Shown here: piece by piece, positions 29,100 through 37,017 of the stretch
Layout of the letters: each line of letters begins with the position of its first letter
Position numbering within the stretch: position 1 is the first letter of the stretch
NCBI RefSeq assembly: GCF_900113765.1
Contig: NZ_FOQO01000007.1
Coordinates: 62,001 to 126,000, forward strand
Direction: 5' to 3'
Length of the DNA stretch: 64,000 nucleotides
From: Parapedobacter indicus
GTDB lineage: Bacteria; Bacteroidota; Bacteroidia; Sphingobacteriales; Sphingobacteriaceae
Made by a program: the position numbers and the translations under genes
Notes under the pieces: generated by a model
Told to the model about the DNA's origin: nothing
Databases searched by the model: none
Seen by the model: the letters and a program-made list of their open reading frames with translations, nothing else

Positions 29100-29160
29100 G
29101 CAACACGCGGTTTTGCCCAGCATTTGCGTAAGGTTATGCGGGAACAAAACCGCGTGTTGC
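29100..29160. repeat. Long inverted repeat at the ahcY/kinase 3' ends
   Basis: A 16-bp perfect outer stem (GCAACACGCGGTTTTG, 29100-29115, with its complement 29145-29160). An inner CCC-A-GCAT/ATGCGGG pairing is bulged at the A. The right arm encodes the last residues of the kinase. There is no T-run, so classical termination is uncertain. Confidence 0.7.
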
Positions 29161-29676
29161 TGCTATTGCATTTTCAAGCCGGTCTTTCCCTAATCCCGAT
29201 ATCACTTTATACCTCGCACTGATCGCGCGTAATTCATCGTGCCATACCTGCATGAAGTGTTCACGCAAATGCGGAAAATCCCGCAATGGATCATCTACCC
29301 ACGGCAAATCGATATCCATTAACAGATACAGGTCATAATGTGCAGATTTGAGCTTATCCGTTACAACCGACGGCGTGTCGCCAAAGAGGTAGTCACACCA
29401 GACTTTTATGGTCAGGAACATCGTATCGCAAATCAATAAGTTATTTTGTGCAAGCGGTATTAGGCTGCGTTCCAAAGCCAATTGTCCATAAAACATATTT
29501 AGCTCATCCTGCAAGGAATAGTTCCCCTTAAGATCGCGGCAGTATTCCCTTGCATATTCCGGTACGCACACCGTACCATAATGCCGCGCCAATGCTTCGG
29601 CCAAAGTTGATTTGCCGGTAGATTCTGGCCCCACCACCGCAATTTTAACCATTTTCGGAGCGTCAACTTCAACCAT
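29134..29676 (-). CDS. AAA ATPase/kinase resembling the C-terminal domain of NadR
   Basis: 180 residues, or 172 if the ATG at 29652 is used (MVKIAVVGPES begins the first strand). Walker A is GPESTGKST. EYAREYCRDL and the LICDTMFLTIKVWCDYLFG stretch match the ribosylnicotinamide kinase domain of NadR. The N-terminal adenylyltransferase and repressor domains of NadR are absent. It may phosphorylate nicotinamide riboside or another nucleoside; substrate is not proven. It is convergent with ahcY. Confidence 0.8.
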   Translation of the reverse strand: MVEVDAPKMVKIAVVGPESTGKSTLAEALARHYGTVCVPEYAREYCRDLKGNYSLQDELNMFYGQLALERSLIPLAQNNLLICDTMFLTIKVWCDYLFGDTPSVVTDKLKSAHYDLYLLMDIDLPWVDDPLRDFPHLREHFMQVWHDELRAISARYKVISGLGKDRLENAIAATRGFVPA

Positions 29677-29694
29677 CCTACCTAAAAAAAGAAT

Positions 29695-29718
29695 GCCATT
29701 GGTAATATTACCAATGGC
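29695..29718 (-). terminator. Intrinsic terminator of the small barrel gene
   Basis: A perfect 24-base palindrome (GCCATTGGTAAT and its complement), followed on the minus strand by ATTCTTTTTTT. It lies 28 bases after the barrel stop and 19 bases before the kinase ATG. Confidence 0.8.
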
Positions 29719-29746
29719 AAACTTATCAAAATTTCCAGGGTTTCCT

Positions 29747-30247
29747 TTAAAAAATGTAACGGGCAGTTAAACCGCCGTTTGCATAAAAATTATTATAATA
29801 GTCGTAACCACTTACAATCGTTATGGTAGGCCTAATATCCGCCGAAAACGCAAACGGTGCGTTCTTTAATTTGTAGTCGACGCCGCCGGTCGGAAAAATA
29901 CCCGCGTTGAACCCCTTTCGGTCGTCAAAGCTTGAAAACGTATTGGATAATACGAGTCCTCCTCCCACAAACCATTTAAATCCTTCAATATCACCAATAG
30001 GAAAGTGGTGTTGATAAGCGCCAGACAAGGAAAGATTTGTCCAGTTATCTCCCGCCACCGAGTAAGGCCGAATCCCTAAATCAAACTCCAACGCAGCCGG
30101 TTGACTGATAAATGTCTTAAATGCAGCAGCGATCACATCGTAGTAGCCGGACCCTAAGCGAATACCGATAGAATTTTTGTAATCCTGCGCAGAAGCCGTA
30201 ACAGCGAAAGCGGCAAAGAAAGCCAATAAAGTCAATTTAATCTTCAT
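29747..30247 (-). CDS. Small outer-membrane beta-barrel protein
   Basis: 166 residues. Signal peptide MKIKLTLLAFFAAFAVTASA is followed by amphipathic strands and the C-terminal aromatic-ended strand GGLTARYIF. The size fits an 8-stranded barrel of the OmpA/OmpW/opacity kind. Function is unknown. A TACTTTTG box at 30273-30280 (minus) is its likely promoter and a perfect palindrome ends it. Confidence 0.85.
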   Translation of the reverse strand: MKIKLTLLAFFAAFAVTASAQDYKNSIGIRLGSGYYDVIAAAFKTFISQPAALEFDLGIRPYSVAGDNWTNLSLSGAYQHHFPIGDIEGFKWFVGGGLVLSNTFSSFDDRKGFNAGIFPTGGVDYKLKNAPFAFSADIRPTITIVSGYDYYNNFYANGGLTARYIF

Positions 30248-30272
30248 AGTTATAAATTTTTAATTTAACGCC

Positions 30273-30280
30273 CAAAAGTA
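30273..30280 (-). promoter_or_regulatory. TAnnTTTG -7 box for the small barrel gene
   Basis: Minus-strand TACTTTTG, with TTTTG 17 bases upstream, shorter than the usual 20. Leader about 20 nt. Confidence 0.5.
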
Positions 30281-30417
30281 AGATATTCCCCGGTTAGCAA
30301 AAAATAATTTAAACAATTAGGAAAAAATACCGAAAAACAGGTAGAACAAAACCGCTACGGATTAACAAAATGAAAGACGTTATCAAAAATTATTACCTAA
30401 TTATTCTATAAAAAACA

Positions 30418-30425
30418 TACCTTTG
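30418..30425 (+). promoter_or_regulatory. TAnnTTTG -7 box for carB
   Basis: TACCTTTG, perfect. A small hairpin TCCGAC-AAAACA-GTCGGA follows at 30429-30446 in the roughly 100-nt leader, near the expected transcript start. Confidence 0.55.
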
Positions 30426-30531
30426 CACTCCGACAAAACAGTCGGAATACCTTTCCAAATTATCACAGGCATTTTTCACTGTTTTGGCGCAAAACATTTC
30501 GTTGAACATTGTTAACGTTTTTCACCACATA

Positions 30532-33348
30532 ATGCCCAGAAACACTTCCATCCATTCTGTTTTAATCATCGGCTCAGGCCCCATCGTCATCGGACAGGCT
30601 TGCGAGTTCGACTATTCTGGATCACAGGCTGCTCTTTCGCTGAAAGAAGAGGGTATCAAAGTATCCATTATCAATTCCAATCCGGCAACCATTATGACCG
30701 ACAAGGTGATTGCCGACCACGTCTATCTGTTACCTCTCACCTGCGAGAGCATCGAAAAAATCCTACAGGAGCAGCATATCGATGCCGTACTACCCACCAT
30801 GGGTGGTCAAACCGCACTCAATCTTTGTATCGAGGCCTCCGAACGCGGCCTTTGGGAAAAATATGGAGTGAACGTCATTGGTGTGGATGTCGCTGCCATT
30901 GAAAAAACAGAAAACCGCGAAGAATTCCGCCGGTTAATGGTGGATATCGGCATCGGTGTAGCCAAATCAAAAATTGCCAACTCTTTCCTCGAAGGGAAAG
31001 AAGCCGCCCAAGAGATTGGCTTTCCGCTCGTGATCCGTCCATCGTATACATTAGGCGGTACCGGTGGCGGGTTTGTACATAAAAAAGAAGAATTTGAAGC
31101 GGCGCTAAGCCGTGGATTGCAGGCCTCTCCCACCCACGAGGTCCTTGTAGAACAAGCCGTGTTGGGCTGGAAAGAATTTGAGCTGGAGTTGCTGCGTGAC
31201 AGCAACGATAATGTCATCATCATCTGTACCATCGAAAATTTCGATCCCATGGGTATCCATACCGGTGATTCGATCACGGTGGCTCCCGGTATGACATTAA
31301 GTGACCGTTGCTACCAACAAATGCGTAACCAAGCCATCAAGATGATGCGTGCCATCGGTAACTTTGCCGGCGGATGCAACGTGCAGTTCTCCGTCAATCC
31401 CGAGAACGAAGAAATTATAGCGATCGAAATCAATCCGCGTGTATCACGCTCTTCAGCACTAGCTTCTAAGGCCACAGGATATCCCATTGCCAAGATTGCT
31501 TCGAAATTGGCCATCGGTTATAATCTTGATGAGATTGAAAACCAGATCACCAAAACAACATCGGCTTATTTCGAACCCACGCTTGATTATGTCATCGTGA
31601 AGGTGCCACGCTGGAACTTCGCCAAGTTCAAGGGTGCAAATCGTGAGCTCGGACTACAGATGAAATCGGTCGGTGAAGTGATGGCCATCGGCCGTACGTT
31701 CATCGAAGCTTTACAGAAAGCCTGTCAAAGCCTAGAAACAGGTCGTCATGGACTGGGGGCCGATGGCAAACAGCTACGCGATCTGGAAGAGATCATGTTC
31801 AGTCTCGAACACCCGAGCAGCGACCGCATCTTCCACATCAAAGATGCATTCGAATTGGGTGTACCACTCGAATCCATTCGCAAAGCAACACACATCGACA
31901 AATGGTTCCTCTTGCAGATTCAAGAATTGGTAACCCTGGAAGCCGAATTACGCCGTTATCAACTGAATAACATTCCAAAGGACTTCTTCTTTACGCTGAA
32001 ACAAAAAGGCTATTCCGACACACAAATTGCCTGGCTGCTGGGTAATGTCACCGAAGACGATGTTTATAACCGTCGCAAGGAATTGGGTATACGACGGGTA
32101 TACAAGATGGTCGATACATGCGCCGCCGAGTTTCCTGCACAAACCCCTTACTATTACTCGACGTTTGAAGCCGAAAACGAATCCGTTGTTTCCGATAAGA
32201 AGAAAATTATTGTCTTAGGTTCAGGCCCCAACCGAATTGGACAAGGTATTGAGTTTGACTATTCCTGTGTACATGGGCTGCTCGCAGCCAAAGAAGCCGG
32301 ATACGAATCGGTTATGATCAATTGCAATCCTGAGACCGTATCCACAGATTTCAACATGGCGGATAAACTGTATTTTGAACCCGTTTACTGGGAGCACGTC
32401 CGCGAGATCATTGAACTGGAAAAACCCGAGGGGGTAATTGTGCAATTAGGCGGCCAAACCGCGTTGAAAATGGCGGAGCTGCTTGAGTCAAATGGCATCA
32501 AAATTATCGGCACTTCCTTCCAAGACATGGATTTGGCCGAAGATCGTGGGCGCTTCTCCGACCTACTCAAATCGCTCGATATTCCCTATCCAAGATATGG
32601 CGTTGCTGAAAGTGCCGAGGAAGCCCTGAAAGTAGCCAAGGAAGTTGGCTATCCAGTACTTGTTCGCCCCAGCTATGTATTGGGCGGTGAGCGTATGAGT
32701 ATCGTTATCAACGATGAGGAGCTGGAAAAAGCGGTGGTGAAGCTGCTGCGCAACCTGCCCGGAAACCGTGTACTCATCGATCACTTCCTTGATCGTGCCG
32801 AGGAAGCTGAATCTGATTCCATTTGCGATGGTGAAGATGTGCATATCATCGGCATGATGGAACACATTGAACCCGCTGGTATCCATTCCGGCGACTCAAG
32901 TGCCGTACTGCCACCATTCAGCTTGTCTGAAAATGTACAGCGTCAAATGGAGGAATACACCATCAAGCTCGCGAAAGCACTGAATGTAAGGGGACTGCTC
33001 AACATCCAATTCGCCGTCAAAGACGAGAAGGTCTACGTCATCGAGGCTAATCCGCGGGCATCACGTACCGTGCCGTTCATAGCCAAGGCTTATGATGTAC
33101 CGTACATAAACATCGCCACTAAGGTGATGCTGGGAGTTAATAAACTCAAAGATTTTAACATCGAACGTAAGCTTGCCGGCTATGCCATCAAGGAACCGAT
33201 ATTCTCGTTTGACAAATTCCCGGATGTGGATAAACAACTTGGTCCGGAAATGAAATCAACCGGAGAAGCTATCCGTTTCATCAAAGACCTGGAAGATCCT
33301 TTTTTCCGGGAAATGTATACAAAGAAATCGATGTACCTCAGTAAATAA
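30532..33348 (+). CDS. carB: Carbamoyl phosphate synthase large subunit, lacking the allosteric domain
   Basis: 938 residues from the ATG at 30532, placed 9 residues before [22 protein letters not shown] as in other CarB. An in-frame ATG at 30484 would add 16 residues. Two ATP-grasp halves are visible, the second opening [22 protein letters not shown]. coli CarB has about 1070 residues; here the chain ends soon after [10 protein letters not shown], so the MGS-like domain that binds UMP, IMP and ornithine is missing. Shorter CarB is, as far as I recall, usual in Bacteroidota. carA is not adjacent. A GC-rich terminator follows. Confidence 0.95.
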   Translation: MPRNTSIHSVLIIGSGPIVIGQACEFDYSGSQAALSLKEEGIKVSIINSNPATIMTDKVIADHVYLLPLTCESIEKILQEQHIDAVLPTMGGQTALNLCIEASERGLWEKYGVNVIGVDVAAIEKTENREEFRRLMVDIGIGVAKSKIANSFLEGKEAAQEIGFPLVIRPSYTLGGTGGGFVHKKEEFEAALSRGLQASPTHEVLVEQAVLGWKEFELELLRDSNDNVIIICTIENFDPMGIHTGDSITVAPGMTLSDRCYQQMRNQAIKMMRAIGNFAGGCNVQFSVNPENEEIIAIEINPRVSRSSALASKATGYPIAKIASKLAIGYNLDEIENQITKTTSAYFEPTLDYVIVKVPRWNFAKFKGANRELGLQMKSVGEVMAIGRTFIEALQKACQSLETGRHGLGADGKQLRDLEEIMFSLEHPSSDRIFHIKDAFELGVPLESIRKATHIDKWFLLQIQELVTLEAELRRYQLNNIPKDFFFTLKQKGYSDTQIAWLLGNVTEDDVYNRRKELGIRRVYKMVDTCAAEFPAQTPYYYSTFEAENESVVSDKKKIIVLGSGPNRIGQGIEFDYSCVHGLLAAKEAGYESVMINCNPETVSTDFNMADKLYFEPVYWEHVREIIELEKPEGVIVQLGGQTALKMAELLESNGIKIIGTSFQDMDLAEDRGRFSDLLKSLDIPYPRYGVAESAEEALKVAKEVGYPVLVRPSYVLGGERMSIVINDEELEKAVVKLLRNLPGNRVLIDHFLDRAEEAESDSICDGEDVHIIGMMEHIEPAGIHSGDSSAVLPPFSLSENVQRQMEEYTIKLAKALNVRGLLNIQFAVKDEKVYVIEANPRASRTVPFIAKAYDVPYINIATKVMLGVNKLKDFNIERKLAGYAIKEPIFSFDKFPDVDKQLGPEMKSTGEAIRFIKDLEDPFFREMYTKKSMYLSK

Positions 33349-33368
33349 GGAGATACTCCCCGAAAGCA

Positions 33369-33404
33369 CACAGCCCCGGCGTCCGTATGAACACCGGGGC
33401 TGTG
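33369..33404 (+). terminator. carB terminator
   Basis: CACAGCCCCGG and its complement form an 11-bp stem, 21 bases after the carB stop, with a 14-base loop. The T-run is weak (TTAGTT). Confidence 0.65.
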
Positions 33405-33511
33405 TTAGTTTGGCGTGCACTCCTATCGCCGTAAGCACTTACCCCATAGCCACTAATTCCGACAGTTAATGTTAGATTAATCATAGGTTATACATATTTT
33501 ATTGGTATTTC

Positions 33512-33566
33512 TCCCTATGATGTCCCTATAAAACCCCTATTATTTCCCTATATATTTACTATAACT
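33512..33566. repeat. Four CCCTAT copies at an exact 11-bp period
   Basis: CCCTAT starts at 33513, 33524, 33535 and 33546, with a degenerate fifth (TACTAT) at 33557. Spacers are AT-rich and differ in sequence, so the hexamer itself is the conserved part. All copies face the same side of the helix. The array lies between the convergent carB and nrdG genes, where no known promoter is expected. Confidence 0.85.
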
Positions 33567-33620
33567 AAAGGAGTTTGTATGCGAATAGCCGCTTGAATAT
33601 TACATAAAGCCACCGAGGGT

Positions 33621-34298
33621 TTAACGCCGTTCGACTACCTGTATACCGTCTACCGATAAGGCGGATAAGTTTCCATTGTTCAGGGACCAACCCAATGTAC
33701 CGAGTACCGGTACACCGTTTACATAACGTTGGATATAATACCTCCCTTTATAAGCCCTCTTCTGTAAAAACCTGACCATTGTCTGCAAATCTTCATGTGT
33801 AATCAACTCACTGTGTACCGTTGTGCGTACTTCAAACGTTACATTTGAGCGATTGAGAAGCACCAAGCTTTCGACAAATTCCGGAAACAGCGCCGATTTG
33901 GTAATCGCCTGGTAACGGTGCGCTAGGGCCTTAAAATCAAGGGCTATGTAATCGACCAGGTTTCGTGTTATCAACGCTTCCAGTACCTTCGGCCGCGAAC
34001 CGTTGGTATCAACTTTCACGTCAAAACCGTATTCCTTAGCTGCTTCCAGCAGCGGTAAAATTGTGGGATGTAACGTGCATTCGCCTCCACTCAACACCAC
34101 CCCTTGCAACAGTCCACGACGCGACCGGAGAAACTCCAATGCTTGTGCAATGGACATCCGGCCTTTACCCAATACGATATCGGGATTGTAGCAATACGTG
34201 CACCGCATATTACAGCCTGCAAACCAGAGGATGCAGGCTGTTTTGCCTGGATAATCTAATAACGTAATCGGAGAGATACTATAGATGGCGCCCTGCAT
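33621..34298 (-). CDS. nrdG: Anaerobic ribonucleotide reductase activating enzyme (radical SAM)
   Basis: 225 residues from ATG at 34298, chosen because family members begin shortly before SISPITLLDYPGKTA; the frame opens at 34319. The radical SAM cluster is CNMRCTYC (CxxxCxxC), followed by the GGE motif VVLSGGECTLHP. It generates the glycyl radical on NrdD using SAM. The start overlaps the end of the 60-residue glycyl-radical ORF by 20 bases, so the two are coupled. The catalytic NrdD ORF lies further upstream. Confidence 0.95.
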   Translation of the reverse strand: MQGAIYSISPITLLDYPGKTACILWFAGCNMRCTYCYNPDIVLGKGRMSIAQALEFLRSRRGLLQGVVLSGGECTLHPTILPLLEAAKEYGFDVKVDTNGSRPKVLEALITRNLVDYIALDFKALAHRYQAITKSALFPEFVESLVLLNRSNVTFEVRTTVHSELITHEDLQTMVRFLQKRAYKGRYYIQRYVNGVPVLGTLGWSLNNGNLSALSVDGIQVVERR

Positions 34299-34461
34299 TT
34301 TCCTCGGTAAAATGCGCACGTTGCCGATGTTCCCCCTTTTTGCCGATGTTAAAGCTTTCCACCGGACGATGGTAACCCATTACCCGCGTGTAAACCAAAC
34401 ATTTGCTACGCCTCTCCCGGTTTTGCTGCAAAACCAGATCATTTTGCTGTTGTGTATTCAT
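34279..34461 (-). CDS. Separate C-terminal glycyl-radical module of NrdD (60 residues)
   Basis: The segment CLVYTRVMGYHRPVESFN carries RVxGY, the class III ribonucleotide reductase glycyl-radical motif (Gly29), normally found at the end of NrdD. GKKGEHRQR follows as in the full-length enzyme. It has its own ATG and no catalytic domain. It lies about 200 bases downstream of the large nrdD ORF and overlaps nrdG. Either it acts in trans as a radical-bearing subunit, or it is joined to NrdD at RNA or DNA level. Small NrdD-tail ORFs may be known in related genomes, but I cannot verify this. Confidence 0.8.
   Translation of the reverse strand: MNTQQQNDLVLQQNRERRSKCLVYTRVMGYHRPVESFNIGKKGEHRQRAHFTEENAGRHL
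34423..34442 (-). repeat. Direct repeat, distal copy, inside the glycyl-radical ORF
   Basis: ATGATCTGGTTTTGCAGCAA on the minus strand. It matches the copy at 34678-34695 at 17 of 18 positions with a 2-base insertion, and is read in the same codon phase (GAT CTG). Confidence 0.75.
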
Positions 34462-34660
34462 TCGAAAATAATTATTGATTTATTATGCTTTTAGCGGTAT
34501 CAATGAGATCGCTACGCTAAGTTTGTTTTTTAATGGCCTCATGGAACCTACATTTCCATCGGCACTTTGCTTTCAATGGGATGGGAGCTTGCGTTCGCGT
34601 CTGGCTTCCGCAGGTTTCATCACCTTTTGCGCAAGGTGCTGACATGGTAGGTTTCATCTG
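34462..34660 (-). ncRNA. Structured-looking sequence between the two nrdD parts
   Basis: No ORF. On the minus strand, GATGAAACCT occurs twice; AACCTA-C-CAT can pair with ATGTAGGTT about 105 bases further on. This would close a junction holding CACCTT-GCGCAA-AAGGTG, GGA-A-GC/GCTCC and CCATC/GATGG helices; TTAGCG/CGCTAA forms another downstream. It does not match a riboswitch I recognise. Calling it RNA is an inference from pairing. Confidence 0.4.
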
Positions 34661-36757
34661 TTATGAATTTTGGTGAGTTGCTAAAATCAGATCATCACAT
34701 TTCGGACAGTACTCGTGTTCGCCATTGAGATATCCGTGCACAGGGCAGATGCTGAATACTGGGGTGACAGTGACATAAGGCAGTTTGAAATTGCTGATGA
34801 CCGTCCGCACGAAATTCCTACAGGCATCTGGAGCGCTTATCCGTTCACTCATGTATAGATGCAGTACCGTACCGCCGGTGTACTTGCATTGCAGATCATC
34901 CTGCAACAGCAATGCTTCAAACGGATCCTCTGTATAGTCCACGGGCAACTGCGAACTATTGGTATAGTAGATATTCTCGCCCTGTCCGGCTTGCAGGATA
35001 TCCGGAAACCGCTTTTTATCCTCTTTGGCAAATCGGTAGGTCGTCCCCTCTGCCGGCGTTGCTTCCAAGTTATAGAGGTTACCCGTGTTCTCCTGAAATT
35101 CCCGCATGCGCAGGCGGATATGTTCGAGGATCTCGGTAGCAAAAGCAATCCCCTCGTCCGAAGTGATGTCAAGCCGGTCGCCCGAAAAATTCCGTATCAT
35201 CTCATTCATCCCATTGATGCCGATGGTGGAGAAATGGTTGCGGAAATGGGGCAGGTAGCGCTTGGTATAAGGATATAGGCCTCTATCGTAAAGATTCTGG
35301 ATAAATGTCCGCTTTTTCTCCAATGTAGATTTTGCAAGGAAAAGCCAATGATCAAGCCGTTGATATAGACCGGATTTATTTTCCTTGTAGAGGTAGCCTA
35401 AACGTGCCATGTTGATGGTAACCACACCGATGCTTCCCGTCATTTCGGCACTGCCAAACAGACCATTTCCCCGTTTGAGCAATTCCCGGAGATCCAGCTG
35501 CAACCGGCAGCACATGCTACGTACCGCATTGGGTTTGTAGGCCTCTGGGTTTTCCATTCGGTTACCCGATTCATCCAACATATACTGGCTTCCTACAAAA
35601 TTCTGGAAATAAGACGACCCTATTTTCGCAGTATTCTCAAATAATAATCTCGCATTTTCACTTTCCCAGTCGAAGTCTTCCGTGATATTGACGGTGGGAA
35701 TGGGAAACGTGAACGGCTGCCCGTTGGCATCACCTTCCGTCATTACCGTATAATACGCTTGGTTGATCAAGTCCATTTCCGGTTGAAAATGCTTATAACA
35801 TAAATCCGCCAAGGATTTAACACCACGCTGTTGTGCCAAGCAGAGTAGCTCTTCATCCTGCGACTCCGCGAAGAGGTGTGTTTCCCCTTTTGTGGGGATT
35901 TGTTCCCTGAGGTCGTCCGGCACATTCCAATCGAGCGTGATGTTGGTAAATGGCGATTGGCCCCAGCGCGCTGGCACGTTGACGTTGTATACGAAACTAC
36001 GTATGGCCTTCAGCACTTCCGCATAAGGCAGTCGATCCTTGAATACATAGGGAGCCAAGTAGGTATCAAACGAGCTGAATGCTTGCGCGCCTGCCCATTC
36101 GCTCTGGAGAATACCTAGGAAATTGGCCATCTGCCCGAGTGCTTCCCGGAAATGAGCCGGCGGCCGACTTTCCACTCGGCCGCGTACACCGTTAAATCCC
36201 TCGTTGAGCAATACACGCAGGCTCCATCCAGCGCAGTAGCCTGTCAGGCAATCGAGATCGTGGATATGGATGTCGCCGTTACGGTGCGCATACCCCTCTT
36301 CCTTGCTGTACACCTTATCCAGCCAATAATTGGCAATTACCTTCCCTGCAGTATTATTTATCAACCCTGCGCTAGAATAGGAGACATTCGCATTGGCATT
36401 AATACGCCAGTCCGCCTGGCTGATATACTCTTCAATGGTTTGTGTACTGTCAATATACGTGGTGTCTTCGTTAAAGTCGTCGATGTGTTCGCGCTGAAGT
36501 TTCCGTGTGTGCCGATACAGCATAAACGAACGCATAACTTCAAAATATTGTCTTTGGTAAAGTGTCTTTTCAATGCAGTCTTGAATTTCCTCCACTGCCC
36601 AGGTATCTTTGGCGTCCAGCGCTTGCATCACGGCTTCGATCACCAATTGGTCGGGCGGACGGGATACACTCTCAAACCCTCTTGTTATCGCATCGCTGAT
36701 CTTGTAAGACATAAGAGGCTCATAGGCCCCACTTCGTTTGATGACATATTTTTCCAT
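34661..36757 (-). CDS. nrdD: Anaerobic ribonucleoside-triphosphate reductase, catalytic part without the glycyl-radical loop
   Basis: 698 residues from ATG at 36757, the usual family start just before an ATP-cone (YVIKRSGAYEPL); an upstream frame from 36802 adds 15 residues. The barrel core includes WAGAQAFSSFDTYLAPYV and the Cys-containing SMCCRLQLDL region. The end has CPVHGYLNGEHEYCPKC, the zinc-site region, then stops at THQNS, where family members continue to RVxGY. That missing tail is encoded by the 60-residue ORF downstream. It reduces NTPs to dNTPs without oxygen. The promoter carries a Crp-like site shared with nosZ. Confidence 0.93.
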   Translation of the reverse strand: MEKYVIKRSGAYEPLMSYKISDAITRGFESVSRPPDQLVIEAVMQALDAKDTWAVEEIQDCIEKTLYQRQYFEVMRSFMLYRHTRKLQREHIDDFNEDTTYIDSTQTIEEYISQADWRINANANVSYSSAGLINNTAGKVIANYWLDKVYSKEEGYAHRNGDIHIHDLDCLTGYCAGWSLRVLLNEGFNGVRGRVESRPPAHFREALGQMANFLGILQSEWAGAQAFSSFDTYLAPYVFKDRLPYAEVLKAIRSFVYNVNVPARWGQSPFTNITLDWNVPDDLREQIPTKGETHLFAESQDEELLCLAQQRGVKSLADLCYKHFQPEMDLINQAYYTVMTEGDANGQPFTFPIPTVNITEDFDWESENARLLFENTAKIGSSYFQNFVGSQYMLDESGNRMENPEAYKPNAVRSMCCRLQLDLRELLKRGNGLFGSAEMTGSIGVVTINMARLGYLYKENKSGLYQRLDHWLFLAKSTLEKKRTFIQNLYDRGLYPYTKRYLPHFRNHFSTIGINGMNEMIRNFSGDRLDITSDEGIAFATEILEHIRLRMREFQENTGNLYNLEATPAEGTTYRFAKEDKKRFPDILQAGQGENIYYTNSSQLPVDYTEDPFEALLLQDDLQCKYTGGTVLHLYMSERISAPDACRNFVRTVISNFKLPYVTVTPVFSICPVHGYLNGEHEYCPKCDDLILATHQNS
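34678..34695 (-). repeat. Direct repeat, proximal copy, at the end of the catalytic nrdD ORF
   Basis: ATGATCTGATTTTAGCAA on the minus strand, encoding the DLILA stretch right after the last CPKC. Together with the distal copy it brackets the 253-base interval. Confidence 0.75.
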
Positions 36758-36821
36758 ATTATTTATATCGCTAAATAAATGATGATGTGTACCCATCGCC
36801 AAATGACGACGTCCGTATATA

Positions 36822-36866
36822 CAAAATTACCCATCGCTTCAGGGGAGCTTTATGCGTGTACGCACA
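36822..36866 (-). promoter_or_regulatory. nrdD promoter with Crp/Fnr-type site
   Basis: Minus-strand site TGTGCGTACACGCATA (36851-36866), 21 bases, then TAATTTTG (36822-36829). There is no -33 TTG, as expected for an activator-dependent promoter. The half CACGCATAAA is identical, at identical spacing, in the cytochrome c-nosZ promoter. Confidence 0.65.
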
Positions 36867-37017
36867 ATCCCAAGGAAAAGATATTCACAGTACAGCTGTG
36901 TTGTGGATAACCTTTACAATGACAGATTGATAATTCTATTGTCAAAATGCACGAACGTCAGCAGGATCACATGAATTAACCCTTACTTTCGCCGACGCGG
37001 CATCCGGGGAAATCTGC

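Noticed and set aside
29134..29676. Complete NadR
   Set aside because: Only the kinase domain is present; the adenylyltransferase and DNA-binding domains are missing.
34462..34660. Cobalamin or other known riboswitch between nrdD and its radical ORF
   Set aside because: The conserved boxes of cobalamin, TPP, SAM and similar classes were not found; only general pairing potential is supported.
34423..34695. Insertion sequence between the nrdD parts
   Set aside because: No transposase ORF and no terminal inverted repeats.
34440..34700. Firm group I or II intron call
   Set aside because: No recognisable P3-P7 core or domain V was found, and flanking direct repeats are not typical of self-splicing introns. 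It is kept as a hypothesis only.
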